This document shows positions 19,368-27,677 of a DNA stretch of 64,000 nucleotides, piece by piece (the stretch's first letter is position 1; every line of letters begins with the position of its first letter). The notes beneath the pieces are model-generated. The model was not told where the DNA came from and did not search any database. It saw only the letters and a list, made by a program, of their open reading frames with translations. The DNA lies in the NCBI GenBank assembly GCA_014872875.1, contig WKFI01000019.1, positions 372,001 through 436,000 of the forward strand, read 5' to 3'. The position numbers were made by a program, and so were the translations under genes. The DNA is from Paracoccaceae bacterium (lineage in GTDB: Bacteria; Pseudomonadota; Alphaproteobacteria; Rhodobacterales; Rhodobacteraceae).

Positions 19368-20525
19368 CTAGATTACCGGTAATTCACGCGGGGCGCGGGT
19401 GGTCAACAGACGCGGCGCCCCATCTGTGATCACGATGTTTTCTTCATGCACCATGATCTTGCCGTCACCGTAGCCCAGCGATGGCTCCAGTGTCAGCACC
19501 ATGTTTTCTTCCAGCACTGTATCATCCCAGGCCGCGTGCGACGGCCATTCCGTCAACTGCATCCCCAACCCGTGCCCCAGACGCCCGACATCGCCATCCG
19601 CGTCGCCGATCACCGACATCATCGCAGCGAAAAGATCGCGACACGTGGCGCCGGGACGCGCTGCGTTCAACCCCGCCTCGGTTGCATCCCACAAGGTTTC
19701 ATGCGCGCGGGCCGACGCAGGGTCTGCGGGACCGATGGACCAGTTACGATCGAAATCGCAGAAATAGCCGTCGAATGTGGCGCCCGTGTCCATCATCAAC
19801 ACATCACCGTCCTGCAAGGGACGCGTCGAGGGCGGAGAGATCACATCACGGTAACCACCCTGATCGGCACCTCCCACCAGATAAGGAACGTCATCGGCCC
19901 CTTGGGCCAATATTTCGCACCGGAACGCGCGGAAGGTTTCGGCCAGCGGCTGGCCCTGGAACGCAATCTCGGGCACACGGGCAAAGCTGCGCGAGGCAAT
20001 GCCGCAGATATGGGCAATCTTTTCGATCTCTGCGCCGGATTTGACCATGCGCAAGCTGCGGATCAAGGGGGTACAATCCTGAACCTGAACGCCGGGCAGA
20101 CCCTCCACGAGGCGTTCATAATCCCCCAAAGGCATCCGCAAACCGGTTTCATGCCCCTTCATCACGCCCAGGGTTGCGCCCTGCTCCGCCATCGGGCGCA
20201 GCAAGTCCAGCAACAGGGAAACCCCATCGTCCGACGGGTTGGGCGCGGCCCAGGTACGGATGTCATCCAGCCAGGTCTGCCGCATCAACTCGGCCCCGAT
20301 TTCGGGGATCAACGCAATCGGCTTGCCCTGCGCCGGAACAAACAGGAACCAAGGTCGGGTCGGGCTTTGCCAGAACAGCGTGTGGAAGCCGCTGAAATAA
20401 CGCACCTCCGGTTCGCTCATTAACAACAGACCATCCAGCCCTTGTTCCGCCATCAGGCGCTGTGCCTTGTCGGTGCGCCGCTCGAATTCGGATGTTGGGA
20501 ACCCGCGGACAGGCGCATCAGACAT
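19368..20525 (-). CDS. M24-family hydrolase (ectoine hydrolase/creatinase-like)
   Basis: A 385-residue pita-bread-fold enzyme. The N-terminal creatinase-type domain (residues 1-150) precedes an M24 domain with the metal ligands in MMDTGATFDGYFCDFDR, the His in GRLGHGLGMQL and the two Glu in LTLEPSLGYGD and VHEENIVIT. The family includes Xaa-Pro peptidases, creatinase and the ectoine ring-opening hydrolase DoeA/EutD. The start at 20525 overlaps the end of the diaminopropionate lyase gene by 8 bases, so they are coupled. Between M20 amidase and lyase partners a small-molecule amide or cyclic amidine substrate is more likely than a peptide. Confidence 0.85.
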   Translation of the reverse strand: MSDAPVRGFPTSEFERRTDKAQRLMAEQGLDGLLLMSEPEVRYFSGFHTLFWQSPTRPWFLFVPAQGKPIALIPEIGAELMRQTWLDDIRTWAAPNPSDDGVSLLLDLLRPMAEQGATLGVMKGHETGLRMPLGDYERLVEGLPGVQVQDCTPLIRSLRMVKSGAEIEKIAHICGIASRSFARVPEIAFQGQPLAETFRAFRCEILAQGADDVPYLVGGADQGGYRDVISPPSTRPLQDGDVLMMDTGATFDGYFCDFDRNWSIGPADPASARAHETLWDATEAGLNAARPGATCRDLFAAMMSVIGDADGDVGRLGHGLGMQLTEWPSHAAWDDTVLEENMVLTLEPSLGYGDGKIMVHEENIVITDGAPRLLTTRAPRELPVI

Positions 20526-21708
20526 GGTCGCGCCCGTCCATGATGGCGGCAAAGATTGCCGGGTCTGTGACCCCTTCCGAGCCGATCAGCAGCACCCGGC
20601 TGGTATCGCCCAGACCAAGTGTCTGCTTCAGGTCCGACTGGCAGGCCGCGATCAGGGCCGCAAGGCCCGCAACCGCGCTTTCTCCAGCTTCGATCTTGTC
20701 TTCGCTGGCCTCACCATGTGCCAACATGCGGACGGTTGGGCCGACGATGCTGTCGGGCATGGTAACAAAGTCCACCGCTTCTTCGCTCAGGATGTCCCAG
20801 GCCAGACCGGAAGGTTCACCGCAGGACAGGCCCGCCATTATGGTTTCTTCCTCGATGGCGAAATTGGTGGGCTTGCCAGCGCGGGCGCTGTCGAACAGGC
20901 AGGCGGCCAGCTCAGGTTCCACGATGACCACGCGGGGGGAGGTGTCGCCCCAGTTCTGGCGTAACCGGGCAGCGACAGAAGCTGCCAATCCGCCCACGCC
21001 ACCTTGCAGGAAGACATGTGTCGGAGCTTGCTCCAAGGCGTCGCTGACTTCCTGCGTCATGACGCTGTATCCCGCCATCACATCGCGCGGCGGCTCGGTA
21101 TAGCCGGGCCACGAGGTGTCGGAGACAACAAACCACCCGTTCGCTTCGGCATCGTCGCGGGCGCGGGCGACCGAGGCGTCATAGTCCCCGTCGATCCGCA
21201 CCACGATCGCGCCAAGCTCCTGCATGGCCTGTTCACGGCCTGCGCTGACTTCGGCATGGATATAGATCCTGCACGGCGCGCCGAACTGCTTACAACCCCA
21301 AGCCAGCGACCGCCCATGATTGCCATCGGTGGCGGAGCACAAAGTGATCTGTGCGCAGTCATCCGCAAATGCGCCGGACCGGATATCCGCCAACGAAACC
21401 TCTTCGCCCCGGCGCCGCGAAATCTCGCGCTGCAAAACGCGCAGCGCCGCATAGGCTCCGCCCAGCGCCTTGAAGCTGCCCAACCCGAAACGAGGACCTT
21501 CGTGCTTGTAGAGGATCTGGCCAAGCCCAAGATCGCGGGCCAGGTGGTTCAGGTCATGCAGCGGCGTGGGGGTATAGCCAGGCCAGCTTGTGATCTCGGC
21601 AATCGCGCGATCAAAATCGGCCTCGCCAATCACGGTATGGGCGGCATTGCCACGGTGCGGTTGGCCGGCTGTGTGATGGAGATCGGCAGTAGTGAAAGCA
21701 TTGTGCAT
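20518..21708 (-). CDS. dpaL: Diaminopropionate ammonia-lyase
   Basis: A 396-residue fold-type II PLP enzyme. Lys80 in RFGLGSFKALGGAYA is the Schiff-base lysine, with the family-specific F-G-L-x-x-F-K-x-L-G-G context that separates diaminopropionate ammonia-lyase from threonine dehydratase. SATDGNHGRSLAW binds the substrate carboxylate and LQGGVGGLAAS binds the phosphate. The family converts 2,3-diaminopropionate to pyruvate plus two ammonia. The gene follows the M20 gene by 6 bases and overlaps the M24 gene. Lyases of this type occur in catabolic operons with M20 amidohydrolases (as ygeX/ygeY in E. coli). Confidence 0.88.
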   Translation of the reverse strand: MHNAFTTADLHHTAGQPHRGNAAHTVIGEADFDRAIAEITSWPGYTPTPLHDLNHLARDLGLGQILYKHEGPRFGLGSFKALGGAYAALRVLQREISRRRGEEVSLADIRSGAFADDCAQITLCSATDGNHGRSLAWGCKQFGAPCRIYIHAEVSAGREQAMQELGAIVVRIDGDYDASVARARDDAEANGWFVVSDTSWPGYTEPPRDVMAGYSVMTQEVSDALEQAPTHVFLQGGVGGLAASVAARLRQNWGDTSPRVVIVEPELAACLFDSARAGKPTNFAIEEETIMAGLSCGEPSGLAWDILSEEAVDFVTMPDSIVGPTVRMLAHGEASEDKIEAGESAVAGLAALIAACQSDLKQTLGLGDTSRVLLIGSEGVTDPAIFAAIMDGRDHV

Positions 21709-21714
21709 GAGGAG

Positions 21715-22863
21715 TCAGTCCTTGGTCACGGGGAGCCGGTCACGCACCAAGCGGGCCCAAAACCGGGCTCCGATGGGCAGAAGGGCATCGTTGAAATCAT
21801 AATCCGCGGCGTGCAGCGGTTGAGCGTGGTGCCCCGTTTCCCCGTTCCCCAACAGCAGAAAACAGCCGGGGACAGCGGCGGCGAAGTGGGCGAAATCCTC
21901 GGAAAAGCTCATCGCCGGGCGGTTCGGGAGAGCGGGAAGGCCATTGGTCTGAGCTGCACGGATCACAGCTGCCGCAGGCTGTTCTGCATTGATCGTTTCA
22001 ATGAACTCGGTGCGGAAGTCGACATCAATCGTGACGTCATGCGCCGCAGCGATCCCGGCACAGATCTGTCGCATGAAACGTTCGATGTCTTCGCGGTCCT
22101 TCGGCATCCGGGCGCGGGCATCGCCTTTCAGGACAGCCTTGCCCGGCAGCACATTGCGCTGTCCGTCGGTCAGGAACTCGGTAACCGAAACGACAGCCCC
22201 TGCCCCCGGCGCCAGCTTGCGTGCCACGATGGTTTGCAATGCTCCTACCAGTTCGGCGCCGACCGTGATCGCATCCACCCCGACCTGCGGCATCGAAGCA
22301 TGTCCGCCCTGCCCGGTGATCGTGATCTCGAACAGGCTTTCCGAGGCGCAGATCTGGCCCGCACGCGTGGAAACCTCCCCCACCGACGCGCCGGGCAAGT
22401 TGTGGATGGCATAGACCTCCTCCACTGGAAAACGCTCCAACACACCTTCAGCAATCATGGCCTGCGCGCCCAACCCGTGTTCTTCATTGGGCTGGAACAG
22501 GAACACGACCGTGCCGTCGAAGTCAGGGTCTTTGGAAAGAAGCTCTGCCGCGCCCAGCAACATTGTCGTGTGACCATCATGACCACAGGCATGCATGACG
22601 CCTGGCGTCCGCGACGCGTAGGGAAGATCCGTGGTTTCGGTTATCGGCAAGGCGTCCATATCGGCGCGCAGACCAATCGCCCGGTTGCCTGTTCCGGCGC
22701 GCAGGATGCCGACCACTCCGGCGCCTTCGTGGACCTCGACCCCAAGAGAACGGAGATGTTCGGCGACCTTGGCCTTGGTCCGGTCCTCGTGAAAGCCCAG
22801 CTCGGGGTGCTGGTGAAAATCGTGCCTGATGTCCTGCAGATGAAGCGCGAAGTCATCCGTCAT
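21715..22863 (-). CDS. M20-family amidohydrolase (aminoacylase type)
   Basis: A 382-residue zinc aminoacylase/hippurate hydrolase-type enzyme of the M20D group. The metal ligands lie in GVMHACGHDGHTTML and NEEHGLGAQAM (ENE-type Glu pair changed to NEEHG, normal for this group), with GLRADMDALPI before them. It would remove an acyl group from an N-acyl amino acid. It is the first gene of the minus-strand operon and is divergent from an Lrp/AsnC regulator. In context it may deacylate an N-acyl-diaminopropionate to feed the lyase. It is not a DoeB homologue, because DoeB belongs to the AstE/aspartoacylase family. Confidence 0.87.
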   Translation of the reverse strand: MTDDFALHLQDIRHDFHQHPELGFHEDRTKAKVAEHLRSLGVEVHEGAGVVGILRAGTGNRAIGLRADMDALPITETTDLPYASRTPGVMHACGHDGHTTMLLGAAELLSKDPDFDGTVVFLFQPNEEHGLGAQAMIAEGVLERFPVEEVYAIHNLPGASVGEVSTRAGQICASESLFEITITGQGGHASMPQVGVDAITVGAELVGALQTIVARKLAPGAGAVVSVTEFLTDGQRNVLPGKAVLKGDARARMPKDREDIERFMRQICAGIAAAHDVTIDVDFRTEFIETINAEQPAAAVIRAAQTNGLPALPNRPAMSFSEDFAHFAAAVPGCFLLLGNGETGHHAQPLHAADYDFNDALLPIGARFWARLVRDRLPVTKD

Positions 22864-22900
22864 TGAGAAACCCCTTTTCTTGCCGACCCAAGTTAGAAGA

Positions 22901-22959
22901 TTTCGATGACGAAATTTCTCTTATTCTGGCCAGAGTGTTCCGAATTTCCTACTAAGGAA
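22901..22959. promoter_or_regulatory. Paired short palindromes between M20 and AsnC genes
   Basis: TTTCG-ATGA-CGAAA (22901-22914) and TTCCT-ACTA-AGGAA (22946-22959) share a 5-4-5 layout and lie 45 bases apart centre to centre in the divergent spacer. Lrp/AsnC octamers typically bind such spaced imperfect palindromes. They are probably the operator of the adjacent regulator. Confidence 0.5.
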
Positions 22960-22982
22960 CGGAACTCAGGAGGAACCCCGTC

Positions 22983-23432
22983 ATGGATCAGAAAGATCAC
23001 CAGATCCTTGCACTTGTTCAGTCGAATGCCCGCCTGACTGCCGAGGCGATCAGCGCCGATGTGGGCCTGTCCCCGGCAGCTGTGCAGAAGCGGTTGAAGA
23101 AGTTGCGCGAAACGGGCGTGATCGAGAAGGAAATCGCAGTTCTGTCACCCACCAAACTGGGGCGGGAAATGACGATCATCGTCGAGGTAATCTTGGAACG
23201 CGAAAACCTGGCTGCGTTGGACGCCTTTAAACGCCGGATGCGTGGAGCGCCTTGCGTACAGCAGTGTTACTACACGACCGGCGAGGCGGATTTCATTCTG
23301 GTACTTGTTGTTGAAAACATTCAGGAATATGAGCGCTTCACCCAGACTTACTTCTTTGAGGAATCCAACATCAGCCGCTTCAAGACCTCGATTGCGATGG
23401 ATCGGGTGAAGGTGTCGCTGGACGTGATCTGA
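22983..23432 (+). CDS. Lrp/AsnC-family transcriptional regulator
   Basis: A 149-residue regulator with an N-terminal helix-turn-helix (AEAISADVGLSPAAVQKRLK) and a C-terminal RAM ligand domain (CYYTTGEADFILVLVV). The AGGAGG ribosome-binding site is strong. It is divergent from the M20-lyase-M24-racemase operon and is the obvious candidate to sense an amino-acid intermediate, much as DoeX does for diaminobutyrate in ectoine loci. The ligand here is not known. Confidence 0.92.
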   Translation: MDQKDHQILALVQSNARLTAEAISADVGLSPAAVQKRLKKLRETGVIEKEIAVLSPTKLGREMTIIVEVILERENLAALDAFKRRMRGAPCVQQCYYTTGEADFILVLVVENIQEYERFTQTYFFEESNISRFKTSIAMDRVKVSLDVI

Positions 23433-23495
23433 GGCAGTTTCACCTTCCATGAAGGTTTGATGACAAGATCTCTGGGGGGGGTTGCGTCCGCTGAT

Positions 23496-23517
23496 TATTT
23501 CATTAATCCATGAAATA
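23496..23517. promoter_or_regulatory. Palindromic operator overlapping the arsR-arsC start
   Basis: TATTTCAT-N6-ATGAAATA has perfect 8-bp arms and its last base is the A of the ATG at 23517. This is a plausible ArsR box. A repressor bound here would sit on the transcription and translation start. Confidence 0.65.
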
Positions 23518-24332
23518 TGGAAGAAATGATTCTCAGACGTCTCACCACCCTTGGTCACGCCCAGCGCATGGGCGTGTTCCGGCTGTTGGCCCGCCGCTAT
23601 CCCGATGCGGTCCCGGCTGGTGAAATCGGTGAAATCCTGGGAATCAAACCCAGCACACTGTCGGTCTACCTTTCAGCACTGAAATCCGTCGGATTGGTGT
23701 CGCAGGACCGTCATGGGACATCACTACACTACCAGGCCGAGATTGGCGCCGTGCAAGGCGTCATGGACTACTTGTTGATGGATTGTTGCAGAGGACGACC
23801 AGAAATGTGCAGCACGATAACACCCCGCCTTCCCACGGACCGGAAACTGAACGCGTTGTTCATTTGCAGTGCCAATTCGGCCCGGTCCATCTTTGCCGAA
23901 GCAATCCTGAAACGCGAGGCGGGGGAACTCTTCAATGTCTATTCCGCCGGCACCCGCCCCGGCAAGGGATTGAACCCGGTTGCGGTCGATATGCTCAAGG
24001 ACAAGGGATACGACGTTTCGGACCTCACATCCCAGGGGCTGGAAGTCTATCAGGGCGAAGACGCGCCGGTTATGGATTTCGTCTTTACCGTCTGTGATCA
24101 GGCCGCCAATGAAGACTGCCCCGCGTGGAAAGGACAGCCTATCAGCGCCCATTGGGGTGTCCCGGACCCAGTCAAGGCGACGGGCACCGAGGCGGAAAGG
24201 ACCCTGGCCTTCCAGAACGCTTACGGCATGTTGCGCAACCGGATTCTTGCCTTCAGCGCGCTGCCCTTTGATACGCTCGACCGTTCTTCACTTCAGCATC
24301 GGGTCGATGAACTTGCTTTGCAAAAGGACTGA
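23517..24332 (+). CDS. ArsR repressor fused to thioredoxin-type arsenate reductase
   Basis: A 271-residue fusion. Residues 1-85 form an ArsR winged helix (EIGEILGIKPSTLSVYLSALK). Residues 112-265 are a low-molecular-weight phosphatase-type ArsC with the P-loop FICSANSARS, whose nucleophile is Cys117. The linker MDCCRGRPEMC holds three cysteines (90, 91, 98) that could bind As(III) and signal release from DNA. A further cysteine pair in FVFTVCDQAANEDC (about residues 185 and 193) fits the reductase resolving site. The ATG at 23517 has no good ribosome-binding site and overlaps the operator; an ATG at 23526, preceded by GGAAGA, is an alternative. First gene of a five-gene arsenic operon. Confidence 0.9.
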   Translation: MEEMILRRLTTLGHAQRMGVFRLLARRYPDAVPAGEIGEILGIKPSTLSVYLSALKSVGLVSQDRHGTSLHYQAEIGAVQGVMDYLLMDCCRGRPEMCSTITPRLPTDRKLNALFICSANSARSIFAEAILKREAGELFNVYSAGTRPGKGLNPVAVDMLKDKGYDVSDLTSQGLEVYQGEDAPVMDFVFTVCDQAANEDCPAWKGQPISAHWGVPDPVKATGTEAERTLAFQNAYGMLRNRILAFSALPFDTLDRSSLQHRVDELALQKD

Positions 24333-24335
24333 TAC

Positions 24336-25334
24336 ATGACCACTTACGCCATCAACGGCATGGGGCGGATGGGCAAGCTTGCCATTCGTCCGCTTCTGGA
24401 GCGCGGCGCCGAGATCGCGTTTATCAACGACGCGATGGGCACGCCGGAAATGCACGCCCTCCTGCTGGAGTTCGACACGGTGCATGGTCGCTGGGATGCC
24501 GAGTTCAGCTTTGACGAAGACAGCATCACCGTCAACGGACAGCGAATTCCGGTCTGCCGCACCAACACGCTCGAAGACTTGCCACTGGACGGTGTGGACG
24601 TGATGGTAGATTGCACCGGTGCCTTCAAGACCGAGGCAAAGCTTGCCCCCTACTTTGCCGCTGGCGTGAAAAAGGTCGTGGTGTCGGCCCCTGTCAAGGA
24701 TGGCCCGACCGCGAATATTGTCGTGGGTGTGAACGATGATGATTACAACCCGACCGAGCACAAGATCGTCACGGCCGCAAGTTGCACCACGAACTGCCTG
24801 GCGCCGGTCGTGAAAGTCATTCACGAAGGGTTGGGGATCAAACATGGCTCGATGACCACGATCCACGACGTGACCAACACCCAGACCATCGTGGACCGCC
24901 CGGCCAAGGATCTGCGTCGCGCACGGTCTGCGATGAACTCGCTGATCCCGACCACTTCCGGCTCTGCCACGGCGATCACGCTGATCTTTCCGGAACTGCA
25001 AGGTAAGCTGAACGGCCACGCGGTGAGGGTGCCGCTTCTGAATGCCTCGCTGACAGATTGCGTATTCGAGGTGGAACGCGAAACCACAGTCGAAGAGGTG
25101 AACGAGCTGTTCCGGGTCGCTTCCGAAGGGCCGCTCAAGGGCATTCTGGGCTATGAAACCCGCCCGTTGGTCAGCTGTGATTACACCAATGACGAACGGT
25201 CTTCGATCGTGGACGGCCCTTCGACGATGGTCGTGAATGGTACACAGGTGAAGATTTACGCCTGGTATGATAACGAATGGGGATATGCCTATCGCCTGGC
25301 AGACGTGGCTTTGATGGTGGGCGCCAGCCTCTGA
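24336..25334 (+). CDS. ArsJ-associated glyceraldehyde-3-phosphate dehydrogenase
   Basis: A 332-residue GAPDH of the arsenic-operon type. It starts [11 protein letters not shown] instead of the INGFGRIGR of glycolytic enzymes. The catalytic Cys lies in ASCTTNC, and [11 protein letters not shown] and [12 protein letters not shown] are also present. Using arsenate in place of phosphate, this enzyme makes 1-arseno-3-phosphoglycerate, which ArsJ exports and which then breaks down to arsenate outside the cell. The gene starts 3 bases after the arsR-arsC fusion, so it is translationally linked. Confidence 0.93.
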   Translation: MTTYAINGMGRMGKLAIRPLLERGAEIAFINDAMGTPEMHALLLEFDTVHGRWDAEFSFDEDSITVNGQRIPVCRTNTLEDLPLDGVDVMVDCTGAFKTEAKLAPYFAAGVKKVVVSAPVKDGPTANIVVGVNDDDYNPTEHKIVTAASCTTNCLAPVVKVIHEGLGIKHGSMTTIHDVTNTQTIVDRPAKDLRRARSAMNSLIPTTSGSATAITLIFPELQGKLNGHAVRVPLLNASLTDCVFEVERETTVEEVNELFRVASEGPLKGILGYETRPLVSCDYTNDERSSIVDGPSTMVVNGTQVKIYAWYDNEWGYAYRLADVALMVGASL

Positions 25335-25350
25335 CCCGGAAGGATCCACC

Positions 25351-26409
25351 ATGCGCCTTGCCCTTTTGACTGCTTCGATGTTGTGTTTTGGCGGCCCGGT
25401 TTTTGCCGGGCTGACCATCTGCAATGAATCCGACATCAGGGCGACCATTGCCATCGGCTACAAGGGCGACAATGGCTGGACATCCGAAGGCTGGTGGGGC
25501 GTTGAACCCGGCGATTGCAGCGTTGTGATCAAGGGCGATCTGCCGAAACGGTATTATTACTGGCGCGCAACGACCAAGGCAGGGCCATTCCCCGAAGGCG
25601 GATACAGGTTCTGCACACAATCTGATGCGTTCACCATCGTCGGCGATGAAGATTGCGATGCACGCGGATATTCTTCGGCTCTGTTCAACGAAGAGGATAT
25701 AGGGGATGCGGTAAACCATACCGTGACCCTGCGCGCCCAAGATGCACCGGTGTCCAAGGACAGTTCTCGCAAGTCGGCTCCGATTGAAACGCCGGGCTGG
25801 GGCCCGGACAACGGACCCGGCACCTATGGCGAACCGCTCAGCATCGTGGCGCGGTTCGGGGGCTGCTGGGCCTCGGACGAGGTGCGGGAATGTGTTTTTG
25901 CCGCCGGTGAGTGGCTCTATGTTGCGTCCGAGGAAGGGCCGACCGATCTGGCGCTGATCGACGCGCTGGGGGTCTTTTCCGAAGGCATGCGGCTGCAGGT
26001 TATTGGCGATCTGATTTCCTATTCCGGGAACCGGGCCGAAATCATGATCCGTGAGATCGAAGCCGCGCCGGAAGCCGTTGCGCCGGAACCACCGCGCCCG
26101 TCTATGGCCGGTTTGCTGGATCACATTCAGGGCTATTGGGATTCCGATGCCGGGGACGGCTACACCTGGATCGTTCAGGGCAATTTCCTGCGCGAGATCT
26201 ATGACGCCAATATCATGCGCGAAAGCTATCTTGAAATCGCACCCAGTTGTGCGGCCTCAAACGGGCAAGGGCCCGTCATCATCGCCTGGCCGGAACCCGA
26301 CGAAGGCGATGGGCCATCCTGTTACGTGGTGACCGAAACTGCCCAGCGTCATCTTGCCATCTTCGACGTGATCGAAGGGCGACATTATTCCTTCAGCTAC
26401 TCGAACTAG
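25351..26409 (+). CDS. Secreted DUF1036 protein with extra C-terminal domain
   Basis: A 352-residue exported protein. After a signal peptide ending PVFAG (about residue 20) comes a DUF1036 domain (residues 20-120): LTICNESDIRATIAIGY, a Trp-rich NGWTSEGWWGVEPGDC segment, and further Cys in FCTQSD and DEDCDARGY. The second half is unassigned, with a Pro/Glu-rich linker (EPPRPS) and a C-terminal domain starting LLDHIQGYWDSDAG. DUF1036 has no established function. It sits 16 bases after the GAPDH gene and 4 before arsJ, inside the arsenic operon, so a periplasmic role in that pathway is worth testing. Confidence 0.83.
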   Translation: MRLALLTASMLCFGGPVFAGLTICNESDIRATIAIGYKGDNGWTSEGWWGVEPGDCSVVIKGDLPKRYYYWRATTKAGPFPEGGYRFCTQSDAFTIVGDEDCDARGYSSALFNEEDIGDAVNHTVTLRAQDAPVSKDSSRKSAPIETPGWGPDNGPGTYGEPLSIVARFGGCWASDEVRECVFAAGEWLYVASEEGPTDLALIDALGVFSEGMRLQVIGDLISYSGNRAEIMIREIEAAPEAVAPEPPRPSMAGLLDHIQGYWDSDAGDGYTWIVQGNFLREIYDANIMRESYLEIAPSCAASNGQGPVIIAWPEPDEGDGPSCYVVTETAQRHLAIFDVIEGRHYSFSYSN

Positions 26410-26413
26410 GATC

Positions 26414-27673
26414 ATGAGCGACACCCATTCCACGCGGCCCGAGGGCCTTTCCGCCTATGTTGCGGTGACGGCCGCCTATTGGGCGTTCATGCTGACCGAC
26501 GGCGCCCTGCGCATGCTGGTGCTGCTGCATTTTCATACGCTGGGCTTTTCGCCGGTGCAGCTCGCTTACCTGTTCGTGTTGTATGAAATCGCCGGCGTGG
26601 TCACCAACCTCAGCGCAGGCTGGATCGCGGCGCGGTTCGGGCTGACCTCAACGCTTTATGCTGGATTGGGCCTGCAGATTGTCGCCCTGTTGGCACTGGC
26701 ACAGCTGGACCCAAGTTGGTCAGTTATTGCCTCGGTCGTTTTCGTGATGCTGGTTCAAGGCGCGTCGGGCGTGGCCAAGGATCTGGCAAAGATGAGCTCC
26801 AAATCCGCCGTCAAACTTCTTGCTCCGACCGAAGGCGACGGGCTGTTCCGTTGGGTCGCCGTGCTGACCGGGTCAAAGAACGCAGTCAAGGGTCTTGGCT
26901 TCCTGTTGGGCGCCGCGCTTTTGGCTTTGGCGGGCTTCGTGCCTGCTGTGCTGGGTATGGCTGCGGTGCTGGCGGTGATCCTTGCTGCGGTTGTGTTGCG
27001 GATGCCAGGCGGGCTGCCTGCGGGTCGCAAGGATGCCAAGTTCAAGGAGGTCTTTTCCAAGAACCGCAACGTGAACTGGCTCAGCTTTGCGCGTGTATTC
27101 CTGTTCGGAGCGCGGGATGTGTGGTTCGTGGTCGGCATCCCGATCTACTTCTACGCTGTCTTGTCAGACGGGTCCGAAGCGGGCAATCGGGCCGCGTTTT
27201 TCATGATCGGAACCTTCATGGCCGGTTGGATCATCCTTTATGGCGCGATCCAGGCGTCGGCCCCGAAGCTGCTGCGCGCCAAGGAACGCGGGGCAGCAGC
27301 AATGATCCCGGAAGCGACCCGATGGGCCGGGATGCTGGCAATTGTCCCTGCCGCCTTGACTGTGCTGGTTTGGGTCGCGGGCGAACCTGCCCCCTGGTTG
27401 ACCGTGACAGTGGTGATCGGCCTGCTGATTTTTGGCGCACTGTTCGCAGTGAACTCCTCCCTGCACTCCTATCTGATCCTCGCCTTTACCAGTGATAAAC
27501 GCGTCACGATGGATGTGGGGTTCTACTATATGGCCAATGCGGCCGGGCGTCTGTTGGGCACGGTTCTGTCCGGAGCGTCATACCAATTGGGTGGCCTGCC
27601 GCTGTGTCTGGGGGTGGCAACTGCGATGGTGCTGCTGAGCATGATCGGCTCCAAACAACTTGAACAAGGATAA
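26414..27673 (+). CDS. arsJ: ArsJ organoarsenical efflux permease (MFS)
   Basis: A 419-residue major facilitator with about 12 hydrophobic segments. The start [20 protein letters not shown] and the cytoplasmic loop VKDLAKM-type segment ([16 protein letters not shown]) are typical of ArsJ. With its partner GAPDH it exports 1-arseno-3-phosphoglycerate across the inner membrane and so gives arsenate resistance without reduction. It starts 4 bases after the DUF1036 gene and ends 4 bases before acr3. Confidence 0.9.
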   Translation: MSDTHSTRPEGLSAYVAVTAAYWAFMLTDGALRMLVLLHFHTLGFSPVQLAYLFVLYEIAGVVTNLSAGWIAARFGLTSTLYAGLGLQIVALLALAQLDPSWSVIASVVFVMLVQGASGVAKDLAKMSSKSAVKLLAPTEGDGLFRWVAVLTGSKNAVKGLGFLLGAALLALAGFVPAVLGMAAVLAVILAAVVLRMPGGLPAGRKDAKFKEVFSKNRNVNWLSFARVFLFGARDVWFVVGIPIYFYAVLSDGSEAGNRAAFFMIGTFMAGWIILYGAIQASAPKLLRAKERGAAAMIPEATRWAGMLAIVPAALTVLVWVAGEPAPWLTVTVVIGLLIFGALFAVNSSLHSYLILAFTSDKRVTMDVGFYYMANAAGRLLGTVLSGASYQLGGLPLCLGVATAMVLLSMIGSKQLEQG

Positions 27674-27677
27674 GAAA

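Noticed and set aside
19368-22863. Reading the cluster as a standard ectoine-degradation (eut/doe) operon
   Set aside because: The PLP enzyme has diaminopropionate ammonia-lyase motifs, there is no EutC, and the deacylase is M20 rather than AstE-type DoeB/EutE.
21004-22866. A 620-codon open frame on the plus strand opposite the lyase and M20 genes
   Set aside because: It is antisense to two well-supported enzymes with intact motifs, has no recognisable domain, and is a product of high GC codon bias.
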